From NCBI RefSeq assembly GCF_036323735.1, contig NC_086026.1, positions 56,115,039-56,179,038 on the forward strand: a stretch of 64,000 bases of DNA. Direction: 5' to 3'. The DNA is from Rattus norvegicus (lineage: Eukaryota > Chordata > Mammalia > Rodentia > Muridae). A program made the position numbers and the translations under genes. The notes under the pieces are model-generated. The model saw only the letters and a list, made by a program, of their open reading frames with translations. It made no database searches and was not told where the DNA came from. Every line of letters starts with the position of its first letter. The first letter of the stretch is position 1. This document shows positions 43,165-54,595 of this stretch, piece by piece.

Positions 43165-46129
43165 AGTGAGGAAAGGGTTTTGCCTCAAGTCGTGGAATTG
43201 AAGTCAGAGTTATGAGGACAACGGAGCTAGGACAGAAACTCAACGCTCAGCAATCTGTTCGAAGGCAATCCACAGCCAAGACCCTGGGAGGATGTGCAAC
43301 ACTCCTACCTCTGGTCTGAAAGTCATCTGGCACCTTTGCCTGTTGTTGCTGTCCTTTCTGGGGTGACCTGCCTCAGTTACTAACTCCTGATGCCCAGGCC
43401 CCAGCCTGCAGACCAGATCTTAGTAAAGTAAAATCCCACCCAACTCACTGCAAACCAGCCCTGACCACACCCGTGTGGGTATGCGCATGCTCAATCTCCA
43501 CAAGCCCCGCCCCCAGTGCCTGGCTGCGTGTCTCAGGCTCTCTTCTGGGTTCCCCTCCTGTGGTTTCAAGCGTCTTCCCTCAGCACTGCTTGGTCCAGTC
43601 TTCCTCTTCCTGAGCTGATCGAGTTCTCAAGTTGGTAAATCTCGCCCGGTGGTCGTTTTCTATCCTTGTCTGTCCTACCTCACCAGGCTGTTCCACAGAT
43701 ACTCTTCCTCACACTTGTGTCTTCTACCTCATCTCCTGCTCCCTGGTTCTAGCAGCTCTGCTGTCTGAGCTGAGCTCCCCCGCCTTTCCCAAACACGTCT
43801 CCTCTCCTGGCTTTCCTCTTCCCCCCTCACCCCTGCTTCCACTCGCTCTAGAGACCATCTTATTGTTCCCACAGTTACATTTCCCAGAAGAGAGAAGGTC
43901 CAGACCTCAGGGGATCTGACACAGGGGTGGGGGTGTTGGATTTGTCCCCAGACATCTGGGAGCTAAAGGGCTGAAAAGGTTTCAGGACTTAACTGCCTTC
44001 GCGCAGGGGAGTGGAGAGTGGAGGAGGAGGGGGCTGGGGGGGACCTGGACTCTGCAGGAAAGAGCAGCTATTAGTCACCAGAGGGGAAAAGGAAAGGAAT
44101 TGGTCAAACAGCAGGTGGTCCAAGCAAGCTCACACAGCCCCAATCAGCCCTGAATTTAATAAGGATGAGGAGAGACAGTGATGGGAAGACATGACACTGC
44201 TGCAGGGTGGGTTTCTTTCCCTCCTCCAGTCCATGGGGAGGCAGAAAGGTGAGTGGTAGACCTGTGGAATGGAAGCTGTCTGGGAGTCTCCACAGAGGCT
44301 GATGGAGGTAGAGGGAAGCAGGTGTAAGGTGAGGGCTGCTAGCATTCCCACTGAAGCTTTCTAGAACTCCACAGTACCCTGAGCATCTCAGCGAGAAGAC
44401 ACAGAGTTCTTTTTGGCAGACGGCAGCCTTCCCTTTTGATACAGCACAACCACAGGAACAAATACTACTTAAATAAACGCACCAGCAGTGGGCATCACCT
44501 TTAACTCCCAGGCTTTGGGAATTGTGTGGCTGTTGCCTGTCGGTTAGATACGACCACTGGGGGCTTGAATCAAAGCATCTAGGATCCCCTGCACGAGACT
44601 CTTCTGAGGTCATAGAACTGAAGACTTCAGAGTAAAAACGCTGGGCCCCCAACAGTTCCAACGGGCTCTTGGCCTCCCATATCCAATTTGCCAATAAATA
44701 AAACAAGCGATGGTGAAAATCAGGGAAGAGGCTTACTGAATGTGGCCACTGTGGGAAATGAACAAATAAGGGTCAAATGAAGACGAATTCATCTGTGGGA
44801 AGTAGGCATGGGGCATGGCGAGGGGTAAGAGGTAAGCACAATTAAGCAGTCCTGGGCAGGCTGTATTTTGGTTGACCTCTGCCTCAGTCCCAGTTCTGTA
44901 GGATGACCTTGTCTTAGTTGAGGGAAGAAGTTAGTTCTCAGGAGATGATCACTTCTGTTACTGGGTCTAGCCTTGGCATCGTGGATAGTAACCCTGGGCC
45001 TCAATTGGGGGTGATCTATCCTATAGGCTTGTCCTCTACTCGGGAGTAGTTGGACTCCTGTGGTGTTGCAGTGTGGCGAAAATATCTCTTACATTCTAAG
45101 ACCCCAGATCTCTTGCTGGACTGCACTGCTGGCTTGGTAATACACAGTGGGGTCACAGAAGACTTCTATCCCTGTGTACTCAGCCTGTTTGTTTAACCTG
45201 CCTTTAAGAGAACAATGTATCAACCAACCTTACTTGCCATGGATTTTCTATGTAATCAACTTTACAACCTACGCTAATGCATAGCTGTAATCTTAAGTTA
45301 TATACTCTCCCATGCCCCTGACCCAGAGTAGTGCCTGTGTGTTATGATAATCATTTGCTGGAAACGGCAAATAGGCAGAAAGCAGACTTATAAAATGAAT
45401 ATCCATCATAAATACTGGAAACAGCATTCGGATGTTCCTTGACAGCATTTGTTTGCTTGTTTGTTATCTGGGTCAGTAGGAGTCAGTGACTTAATCCCTT
45501 GTAAGACTCTGTTAAGATTTCTGTAAAGTATCTCTCATTCCTTCCCCAATGTGGCGCTTTCTGCATTGTTCAGTAAGAGAGAGAGCACATGCTTTTGTTA
45601 GGGACAGATACATAGACAGACACAGATACAGGGACAAATGTACAAGACAGCCTTCGGGCAGGCAGAGACTCAGGCTCACACAACAGACAGACGAGGAGTG
45701 CAGAAGACATGGGGGGAAGGGGGAGGCAGTGAATCAGAGGATTCAAATCTAGGTTAAATGATACCAAGAGAAAGTTAGCGCTTTGATTCACTGTTTAATG
45801 TGGTGACAGCTCGTTATTGGTGTTCCCGAGTTTGTTATTAATTCGTTCAAACCAACCGGAGTCCCTTGTCACGAAGATGTTTATACTGAAACTCAAGGTG
45901 ATACAAGAAGTGAGACTGAGGAGACAGAGCAGAGACAGAGGGACAAGCTGGAGTGAGTTAGGTCAGAGACCCATGGATTCCTTCAGCCAAGTCTCTCAAC
46001 ATTCCAGCATGAAGGGGAAGCTTCTGGAACTCAGGAGCCCAGATCGTCACAACGCTACTCTGTAAAGTAATATGAGAGGTGAACAATCTGCTAGGGTGGA
46101 ACACTTCCATACCGGAACTGCCCTTAAAT
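43165..46129. other. Mostly unique sequence; small CpG/GC-box cluster at 43472-43655
   Basis: No exon can be defended. The 200-codon minus frame (44706-44104) is the longest non-repetitive frame outside the L1 but resembles no family I know and is compatible with chance. 45180-45440 is an AT-rich, repeat-free block. Confidence 0.5.
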
Positions 46130-46139
46130 TGCTCAGAGG

Positions 46140-46336
46140 GGATGTTGGAGAGATGGCTCTGTGATTAAGAGCACTGACTGATCTTCCAGAGGTCCTGAGT
46201 TCAATTCCCAGCAACCACATGGTGGCTCACAACCATCTGTAATGGGGTTTATGCCTTCTTAGAAGAAGTGTGACACTAGAGTGTGTCTGAGGACAGTGAC
46301 CGTGTACTCATATACATAAAATAAATAATTCTAAAA
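46140..46336 (+). mobile_element. B2 SINE
   Basis: GATGTTGGAGAGATGGCTCT, TTAAGAGCACTGACTGATCT, GAGTTCAATTCCCAGCAACC, ATGGTGGCTCACAACCATCT and an AAAATAAATAATTC tail are diagnostic of B2. TGCTCAGAGGG (46130-46140) and TGCTCAGAAGGG after the tail look like a slightly decayed target-site duplication. Confidence 0.93.
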
Positions 46337-47136
46337 AATGCTCAGAAGGGCCTTCAGTGACGGAGCTTCTGAAAGTCAACAAAGAGACGACTCTCTAGGG
46401 TCATAACTGCTTTTCCCCCTCTTCTTGTATGCAAACCTCCTGAGTGCATTGGTTCACCAAGCTGGGCTTGGATGGGATCTGTGCCTTTTTACTGCTGCAA
46501 GAGACAACACATGATACGGACCCGGGGTGGACAATGGGTGGACTCAGGAAAGACATATTTGCCCAAAGTTCAATCTGGGTGATAAGGGAAGCAAGCAATA
46601 CCTATAAATGCCTTCAGTAGTTCAGCTCTACATGAGCTGAGTTCCAGGACAGCGTCATACAGCATGGCCAGGAGTAGGTTCAGAATGGAGGGAAGGGTGG
46701 GGAGTTCCAGCTCGGGGAATCATCCTTTGAAGTCTTCGATGGGTCTGTTCTTGTGTTTGGGGGAGGAAATGAGGTCAAGTAAGAGCAACTACAAAACAAC
46801 AAAAGAAAAGAAAACAAGATGGACTGGCTGCTGCCGCCCCTTTTCATTCTCTGGTGAGTGTGTCCACTGCTCTGCCCACCTGCTCAGTCTCCTCTCCCCA
46901 CAGTGCCTCCCTAAACCTCTTGCTATGCCCATTTGTGCCTGGACATCATTAGGCCATAAGCAATTCCTGGAATATCCTGTGAGGTTTGCCATCTCATTTA
47001 GAGCTGGCTATTTTCTCTATTTTCTCTGCCTCTGCTTTTTCCTTTCCCATTTTTTTTTAAACCCAGCTGGTTCTTCTTCCTTGGTTCAGACTGGGGGCCT
47101 TCTAGTACACAGTCTCTAACACAATTGGAGTGCTTA
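46337..47136. other. Unique sequence, no gene seen
   Basis: A 151-codon + frame (46664-47119) has no recognisable domain. Part of it may be degenerate L2. Confidence 0.45.
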
Positions 47137-47285
47137 GCAGAATGTGACATCTGTATGTCTTGTCCCTACTAGACTCGGAATCTCTCTTGATAAGTGAGAC
47201 TAGCCTTAATAGTTCTGTGTCCTTAGGGCTGGCAGTTTTCAGCAGACAATAGGTATTTTGTAAATAAATATATGAGAGAGTTTGG
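47137..47285 (+). mobile_element. L2-like 3' end
   Basis: CCTACTAGACTCGGAATCTC, AGTTCTGTGTCCTTAGGGCT and ACAATAGGTATTTTGTAAAT then AAATA match the 3' end of L2 ('tagactgtgagctcc', 'ctctgtatccccagc', 'gtaggcactcaataaat'). Confidence 0.55.
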
Positions 47286-47317
47286 ATGTGTCATTTAACA
47301 TCTTTCCATCCTTAGAA

Positions 47318-47400
47318 CCAGTAATTTAAATTCTAGAAATTATTCTAAAGAAATGCCACAAATGAAGGGAAAGAGACATATGTGTGCAAATACATAGTGT
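47318..47400 (+). mobile_element. Old L1 (L1M-type) fragment, left half
   Basis: AACCAGTAATTTAAATTCTA, GAAATTATTCTAAAGAAATG and CATATGTGTGCAAATACATA resemble a mammalian L1M 3' segment ('ccagcaattccacttctagg', 'atttatcctaagaaaat', 'tgtgcaaagatttatg'). The continuation appears to resume at 48633. Confidence 0.5.
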
Positions 47401-48632
47401 AGGATTTTTTCTTTTTTTATTGGACATTTTATGTATTTACATTTCAAATGTTATCCCCTTTCCTGGTTCCCCCCCACCCCTTGCTTCTATGAGGGTGCTC
47501 CCACTCCCACCTCACCACCCTGGCATTCCCCTACGTTGGGGAATTGAGGCTTCCCAGGACCAAGGGCCTCTCCTCCTATTGATGCCAGACAAGGCCATCC
47601 TCTGCTACATATGCAGCTGGAGCCATGGGTCCTTCCATGTGTACTCTTTGGTTGGTGGTTTAGTCCTTGGGAGCTCTGGGGGTGGGGTCTGGTTTGTTGA
47701 TATTGTTGTTCTTTTTATGGGGTTGCAAACCCCTTCAGCTCCTTCAATCCTTTCTCTAACTGCTCCATTGGGACTCCTTGCTCAGTCTGATGGTTAGGTG
47801 CAAACATTCTCCTCTGTATCAGTAAGGCTCAGGCAGAGCCTCTCAGGAGACATCCATATCAGCCTCTTGTCAGCAAGCACTTCTTGGCATCAGCAATAGT
47901 GACTGGGTTTGGGGACTGCGTATAGAATGGGTCCCCAGGTGGGGCAATCTCTGGATGGCCTTTCCTTCCATTTCTGCTCTACTCTGTCCCTATGTTTTCT
48001 TCAGACAGGAGCATTTCTGGGTTGAAATTTTCAGAAGGGTGGGTGGCCCAATCCCTCAACCCAGGACCTTGCCTAACCTTTGGATATGGTCTTTACAGGT
48101 TCTCCCTTTCCTTTTAGGGTTTCAGCTATTCTCATCCATATTGGGTCCTGGAATCTCTTGCTTTCCTGGAATCTGGGACTTGCTGGTGGCTAATCACAGT
48201 TCCCCATTCCTCATTGCTACACACTTTTGTTCAAATTCCTGACCTTCTGTATATCATCCCCATCTTCTCCCATAACTGATCCTGCTCCCTTTTCCCCTCC
48301 CCCTTCTCTCTTCCTCCCAAGTCCCTCTTGCCCTCTACGTCCTGTGAGTATTTTGCTCCCCCTTCTAAGAAGGACGGAAGCATCCACACTTCGGTCTTTC
48401 TTCTTCGTGAGCTTCATGTAGTTTGTGAGTTGAATCTTGGGTGTTTCAAGCTTTGGGGTAATTAATATTCACTTATCAGTGTGTGTATTTTTTGTGACTG
48501 AGTTAGCTCACTCAGGATATTTTCTAGTTCCATCCATTTGCCTAAGAATTTCATGAATTCATCGTTTTTAATAGCCGAGTAGTACTCCATTGTGTAAATG
48601 TACCATATTTTCTGTATGTATTCCTCTGTTGA
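47401..48632 (-). mobile_element. 5'-truncated murine L1 (Lx/older type), minus strand
   Basis: The + strand starts with a T-rich tail and TTGGACATTTTATGTATTTA then CATTTCAAATGTTATCCCCT, the reversed L1 3' UTR. It ends with GAGTAGTACTCCATTGTGTA and ATGTATTCCTCTGTTG, the reversed C-terminal coding end of ORF2 (the YTMEYYSAIK region). It is collinear with 54837-55736 of the long L1 but clearly diverged, so it is an older subfamily. About 1.2 kb remains. The + strand frames over it (for example 47384-47797) are antisense L1. Confidence 0.9.
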
Positions 48633-48760
48633 TTATTTTTATTAGTATAAAACTAAAAACCACCGAGTGTCAATGACAGTTAACCAAGTCACAACCTATA
48701 TAGTACCACCACTGACAAGAAGAACCATTGAGGCTCTGTGATGATGTTAAAAAGGTCCCC
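48633..48760 (+). mobile_element. Old L1 (L1M-type) fragment, right half
   Basis: ATTATTTTTATTAGTATAAA, ACTAAAAACCACCGAGTGTC, AATGACAGTTAACCAAGTCA and CTCTGTGATGATGTTAAAAA follow the L1M order after the point reached at 47400 ('attatttataatagcaaaa', 'ggaaacaacctaaatgtc', 'ttaaataaat', 'gatgttaaaaa'). Confidence 0.45.
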
Positions 48761-49636
48761 ACATAATCTGCAACTTCGCAAATGGTACATACCTTCTATA
48801 TTTATTCTGATTAGCATTAAGTAATTCTAAAATCGAGGACTAAAAGACAATGCGGATAAAGAAAATTAGTTGTTAGACTAGGTTTAGTTAACTAAAGTGA
48901 TTTATTTTCCCTTCTCTCAGGTTCCTTGAACTGCTGTTCTGATAATATACATGTGGGGAAAGGAAAGGCTCGGTTCATAAGCCACTGAGTTAGCTTCCAT
49001 GAAACAACCTTGGAACTGTAGACAACCCTCGGATGCTCTGGCTCCTCCTATTATGACCCTAGGGGCCAGAGAGCACTCCTGCGTTCTAATGGTGCTCGCA
49101 GTGATGTGGAGGTGGGCTTGTAGCTACTCTCGGCATCTCCATCCCTCCATAATACGGCCTCGTCTTTATAAATCTTCAAAGGAGCTTCCCACCACTGCCC
49201 TTGTTGCTTCAGCCATTGCCCCATCTTTCCTGTCCCTGTTCCCTATCTACCATAGCAACTGCCATTGCATGTCAGTTAGTTACCAAACACCACATGTCAA
49301 GCGAAAGGAACCAGCACCTCCATTTGCTAGTGCTATTCTGGCTATGCAGTCGTCTGGTGCCCTAGAAAAGCGTGCAGACCCAGGCAAATAAGCAGGGCCG
49401 TACCCAGCTTCCGTAGTTAGGCCAAAGTTAGCATTCTGAGCCAGATGAACAAATCCCCGCCCTTATGGAGCCTATGCCCTAAAATATAGGAGAAAATTGA
49501 CCAAAAGAAGGATCAGCTATTTGTGTGTGCAGCTACAAAGTTGACTATCAGCTACTATGAATGCGTAGAATGAGAGCAATGGGTTTTGCACATGTAGGTG
49601 GGTGTTCACATGGGCATGCATATATATCTGAGAATC
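48761..49636. other. Unique sequence, no gene seen
   Basis: A 130-codon + frame (48999-49391) is unrecognised and is not called. Confidence 0.45.
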
Positions 49637-50181
49637 TCTCTCCTCTCTGTGTCTCTGTCTCTCTCTGTCTCTGTCTCTTTCTGTCTCTCTCTCTGTCTCT
49701 CTCTGTGTCTCTCTCTGTCTCTCTCTCTGTGTCTCTCTCTGTGTCTCTCTCTCTGTGTCTCTCTCTCTGTCTCTCTCTCTATCTCTCTCTCTGTCTCTCT
49801 CCCTGTCTCTGTCTCTCTGTCTCTCTCTGTCTCTGTCTCTCTGTCTCTGTCTCTCTGTCCCTGTCTCTCTGTCTCTGTCTCTCTCTCTGTGTTACTGTGT
49901 CTCTCTCTGTGTCTCTCTGTCTCTGTCTCTCTCCCTCTCTGTCTCTCTCTGTCTCTCTCTCTATCTCTCTCTTTCTGTCTCTCTCTGTGTCTCTCTCTTC
50001 CTCTCTCTCTATCTCTCTCTGTCTCTCTCTATCTCTCTCTCTATCTCTCTTTCTGTGTCTCTCTCTTCCTCTCTCTCTGTTTCTCTCTGTCTCTCTATCT
50101 CTCTCTCTGTGTCTCTCCCTTCCTCTCTCTCTGTCTCTCTCTCTATCTCTCTCTCTGTCTCTCCCTTCCTCTCTCTCTATC

Positions 50182-50212
<31 letters not shown>

Positions 50213-50511
50213 GTGTCTCTCTCTTCCTCTCTCTCTCTGTTTCTCTCTGTCTCTCTATCTCTCTCTCTGTGTCTCTCCCTTCCTCTCTCTCTGTCTCTCT
50301 CTCTATCTCTCTGTGTCTCTCCCTTCCTCTCTCTCTATCTCTCTCTCTCTGTCTCTGCCTCTCTCTCTTCCTCTCTCTCTCTCTGTTTCTCTCTGTCTCT
50401 CTATCTCTCTCTCTGTGTCTCTCCCTTCCTCTCTCTCTGTCTCTCTCTCTATCTCTCTGTGTCTCTCCCTTCCTCTCTCTCTGTCTCTCTCTCTATCTCT
50501 CTCTCTGTCTC

Positions 50512-50546
<35 letters not shown>

Positions 50547-50549
50547 GTG
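49637..50549. repeat. CT-rich satellite with a ~150-bp higher-order repeat
   Basis: About 0.9 kb of nearly pure pyrimidine is built from CTCTCT, CTGT, CTAT and CCCTTCCT units. In the right half a longer pattern recurs. The phrase TGTTTCTCTCTGTCTCTCTA begins at 50079, 50239 and 50384, each time followed by TCTGTGTCTCTCCCTTCCTC, so the higher-order period is about 145-160 bp over at least three copies. Three forward frames of 272-353 codons are open only because such sequence lacks stop codons. They encode Leu-Ser repeats and are not genes. Confidence 0.95.
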
Positions 50550-51639
50550 GCCCACAGAACAGTTGGTATCTGAAAGAAATGCAGCTATTAGTCACACAGA
50601 CAAGGGAGAGTGCTCATGAGTACTTCCTGGGCTCTCAGGTTTTATCCACTACAGCATAGCGTGTGTGGACGCCCAAGCCCAAGGATTCCTCTCCGTGAGG
50701 CCCAGAAGTTGGCCTTAGTTGGCATCTGCACACTGAATTTTCCATCTGTACTGGAATGGACTTCAGACCTTGGTTTTTTTTTTTTTATAGTGTTTGCTGT
50801 AGGAGTGTTTAAGCCAGGAATCTAGGCTCATAGCTCTTCCCTGGCTCCATTGCAGCCTTGCACCTTGTTGGCTATTTCATGCCTGCAAAACCTTCAAGTA
50901 GGATAGCAGGAGAGATAAAGTCAGTTAGGAACAGAATTGTTCTCCAATGTTGAGTGTCCCTAACCCAACAATGTGACTGTGCCGGGAAATAGAAGAAATG
51001 AAGCTTTTAGGGTGGGGCCCTGACCCAATATGTCTTGTGGCCTTCTATTAAGGGCCACTAGGAAATTTCTCTCTCCTGGTGCAGAGGGAGAAAGTAGCCT
51101 TTTATACCCCAGGAAGAGACTGCTAACTGGGAGTCTGCTTTTCTAACACTTAAATCTTAGATTGGGTTCCAGAGAATAAATTTCTATTGAGCCACACCCC
51201 CTGGGCAGTCTTGCTAGTGAGCCTAGATGACAGATATTTTACTAGTTCTCAGTGTGCTCTTTCCAACCAGTCACAGCACAGATCACTCATCGCACCAAGT
51301 GTGGGGCCAAACAAGAGAGGGTGAATAATAAAAGCTTCCCGTTTATGGAGGAAGGGAAAAGAGAGAGGGTGTCTTCAATCTCACAAGGAAGGAGCCATGG
51401 TCTTTTGGAAGAGACCACCTACCTTCAGGCACTATCTTCCACCAACAACCAGAGGTGTAGACTTGGTTGGGTGATTGATATTCTGAACATTTGCAACTGT
51501 AACCAAACCCCAAAGCTCCTCATGTTCCAGGATCCAGAGCTCTTTCCTTTGGTCTTTTGCCAGATGTAGAGTAGAGCCTGGCAGTGGTTGACCAGCACAT
51601 CCCGTTCTGTCCATACAATCAGACTCGAATGCATGGGCC
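50550..51639. other. Unique sequence, no gene seen
   Basis: A T11 run lies at 50776-50787. No exon or repeat is recognised. Confidence 0.5.
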
Positions 51640-51790
51640 CTCGCGTTTATCCTTGGTTATCAGGTGAGCAAACTGAGGTTCAGGACCTTGTCCTTGAGGT
51701 CAAGGACCTTGTTCAAGGTCACACACTTACTGAATCGGGGACCTCAGTCCCAAATAAGTTTGACTCCCTCTAAATTCTGTGCTTTTCTCA
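51640..51790 (+). mobile_element. MIR ancient SINE
   Basis: GTGAGCAAACTGAGGTTCAG, ACCTTGTTCAAGGTCACACA and CTTACTGAATCGGGGACCTC then AGTCCCAAATAAGTTTGACT match the MIR phrases 'gaggaaactgaggctcagag', 'cttgcccaaggtcacac' and 'agctagtaag'. This is the clearest MIR in the window. A short internal duplication of TTGTCCTTGAGGTCAAGGAC type is visible. Confidence 0.8.
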
Positions 51791-52297
51791 CCCCATTCCC
51801 TGGGAACAAGAAGCCAGCAAATGTTAACCTGATGCAGGCTGTCCCTCTGCCCACTGCCTGCAGGAATCTCTTCTCATTCTTGTCTTGTGGTCAGGGAACA
51901 TGTGTCCCGGGGTGAGAGGAAAGCCCAGAGCTATTCATTCGACAATTGCTCCTTTCAGTCTAGATTTGTTTTTTGATTTGTTTTCTGTTTGTCTTTTCTT
52001 CTGGGGAGGGAGGGTGAAGTGGGGGAGCGGCAGCCTTTTCTTGGAGCTCTGTTGATTTCTGCTTCTGCTGTGTAGGGATTTTCAATGACGAGGCTTTGAT
52101 TTTCCTGCCTCCTCGGGAGTCTCATGCAATTTTTTAAAAACCCACTGGCTCTAGTAGTCCATTGCTGCTCCATGTTGCCTGCTGAGGAAGCCAAGGCCTC
52201 CAGACTGAGCCAATTTTCCTTCTCCCTATTTTGTATGAGTTGTGGAAGAGTGCTTGACTTAGGGTGCTTGACTGGGCTTGGTGCTGAGAGCTAGTGT

Positions 52298-52298
<1 letters not shown>
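51791..52298. other. Unique sequence, no gene seen
   Basis: Nothing recognisable. Confidence 0.5.
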
Positions 52299-52346
<48 letters not shown>

Positions 52347-52548
52347 TGAGTGTATGTGTATGAGTGTGTGTGAATGTATGTGTGTGAGTGTGTGTATGTT
52401 TGTATGTGTGTTTGTGTGTATGTGAGTGTGTGTATGTGTGACTGTGTGTGTGTGACTGTGTGTATGTGACTGTGTGTATATGTGTGTGAGTGTGTGTATG
52501 TGTGTGTGTTTGTGAGTGTATGTGTGTGTGATTGTGTATGTTTGTGAG

Positions 52549-52595
<47 letters not shown>

Positions 52596-52600
52596 ATACA
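52299..52600. repeat. Compound (TG)n tract, about 300 bp
   Basis: Pure TG blocks at both ends flank a middle of TGTGAGTG, TGTATG and TGTGACTG variants. The 152- and 155-codon Thr-His frames on the minus strand are artefacts. Confidence 0.95.
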
Positions 52601-53611
52601 CATTAGGGAAAGTGTACCTCTAGGCAATATGTCATTGCTGAGCTGGAACGATGAGTCCATAGACTCTGAGAATCCACTGCATGACCAGAAGATGTGTGTG
52701 AGCATGCATCTGCTCATGTCAATTACGTACCCTGGAGAGAGCAGATGCTGACATCAATTACATGTATGCTTAAGCAGGTAGAGTATCAAGGGATAGGCCA
52801 ACCACATACACTTAGATATACAAGTGTGCTCCCAAGACTATGTGTGAGATCGGGTGTGAAGACCTCCATGAAACATACAGCCAGAGACTTGCCATGTGCA
52901 AACGTGCTGACATGTTAACCAACAGATAGAACTGTGGCCATGTGGAAACCCCCAAAACGTGTGTGGGGCCTGCACCGAAACACCAAGGTCAAGTCTTCAT
53001 CTTATCACTTTGTACAAGAGCAGGCCTTTTTCAGTTTATGTGCGGGTAAGTGACTGTCTGGGCATCCCAGGACGTGTCTTTGTTGGTGTGGGTGCACATT
53101 CCCCAGTGTGCATCTGCAGTTCTAGGGCACGTGTTCAGAGGGAACTCGAGCAAAGTGCCTGGATGTGAGGCTGAGGACGTAGGGCTCATTTGCATGGTGT
53201 TCCCCTGTGTTTGAGCTTGCTGTATTCACAGCCCTGGAGAATTTAAAACAACAATAGTGACACCAACAAAGAGGAATGGAAAATGATGTAACCTCGCATA
53301 CATTTCTGGAGCCTCGGGAATGGTCCCTGGGCAGGCTACGATTCCAGCGGTGTCTGTTACCATGGCTATGGCTAAAGAGATGCTGCTAGCTCCTGTTTAT
53401 TTTTAAATCCCCATCCCTGTGACACCCCTTTCTGAAGCCCAAACCTCATCCTATCCACCCCAAGCTTCTTTCCCTCTTAGCTCATGGGGTGAGATCTCCA
53501 CTCCCTCAACATTCTAGGGGGGGCCTGGGAGGGTATTCAGATCTTCACACCTCCACCCTCCAGAAATTTAGGTGCTTCTGGGGGGGGGGTAACTTACACA
53601 TACACATACAT

Positions 53612-53613
<2 letters not shown>
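52601..53613. other. Unique sequence, no gene seen
   Basis: A G10 run lies at 53580-53589. No exon or named repeat is supported. Confidence 0.5.

Positions 53614-53684
<71 letters not shown>
53614..53684. repeat. (TC)n(AC)n compound microsatellite
   Basis: About 14 TC units are followed by about 20 AC units. Confidence 0.95.
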
Positions 53685-53688
<4 letters not shown>

Positions 53689-54284
53689 GGCAAACTACAG
53701 AGCTCAGTGGTGAGGTTGCTTTCCTGCTTGCCCTGAGTGTGAGCTCCTGGTCTAGCTTATAGTCCGACTGTCAGGGTGAATGGGAGTAAGCCCATTCACA
53801 GAGGAGTAGTGCTCATTTTCTAACAGCTGAGCCTACCAGCCCAGGCTGGGGATAATGGGAGAGATGGGGGAAACCTCAGGGAATAGGGCCTGGTCCAGAC
53901 TGCCTTGAGCAGGTCTACATGTAATCTAACCTATCTCTTGTTTGATTTGTGCTGGGTGAGGTGAGGAGGAGGCTAAGAGAAGCAGAGTTTGCCCTGGGAG
54001 AGTTGGAAGGCTGACCAAGATGGGGCTGAGATGTGTCTTCCCTTGCTCACAGGATTTGGGATTGTACAAAGGCATGGTAAACTGAGCCTGAAGCCTTGGG
54101 TTACCTTTGCATTTTTTTTCTAGCCCATGCTGCACTGACACCCAGTTTTAGGTTCAGGGGTAACATAGAATAGAGAAGGGTCATATTGAAATTTCTCGCT
54201 GAGGGTCATGAACATCAATGGCCCCTGGCTTCTCTCAGTTAGCAACCTCAAGATGAGATGGTCCTTCCTGACTCTGCCCAACAT
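53685..54284. other. Unique sequence, no gene seen
   Basis: Nothing recognisable. Confidence 0.5.
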
Positions 54285-54326
54285 TCTTTTTCCTAGATTG
54301 TGAGTGCCTTATGGAGAGAGGGTCTG
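54285..54326 (+). mobile_element. L2-like 3' end, left piece
   Basis: CCTAGATTGTGAGTGCCTTA then TGGAGAGAGGGTCTGTG matches the L2 phrase 'tagactgtgagctccatgagggcagggacc'. The rest of the L2 tail appears at 54786-54826 beyond an inserted LTR. Confidence 0.55.
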
Positions 54327-54533
54327 TGTTAGTTACTATTCTATTGCTGTGAGGAGACACTATGACCAAGACAGATTAGAGAAGAAAGCATTTAGTTGGG
54401 GCCTTGCCTACAGTTTCAGAGGGCTAGTATATGATCATCACTGGTCATCATGGCTGGGTACACGGCAGCAGTAAGGTAGGCATGATATCTGAGAAGTAGA
54501 TGAGAGCTTACATCTAGATCCAAAGACAGGAGG

Positions 54534-54595
<62 letters not shown>

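Noticed and set aside
44104..44706. 200-codon minus-strand ORF, the longest non-repetitive frame outside the L1
   Set aside because: No domain or family is recognisable, composition is unremarkable, and a rough expectation for 64 kb on six frames allows about one such frame by chance. Conservation with mouse or transcript evidence would change this.
46664..47119. 151-codon plus-strand ORF
   Set aside because: No recognisable domain, no supporting splice or promoter context, and possible overlap with L2-like sequence.
49561..50659. Three overlapping forward ORFs of 272-353 codons
   Set aside because: They translate the CT-rich satellite into Leu-Ser repeats. Stop codons need purines that the tract lacks, so all three frames are open by composition.
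52134..52717. 152- and 155-codon Thr/His-rich minus-strand ORFs
   Set aside because: They are translations of the (TG)n tract and its flanks.
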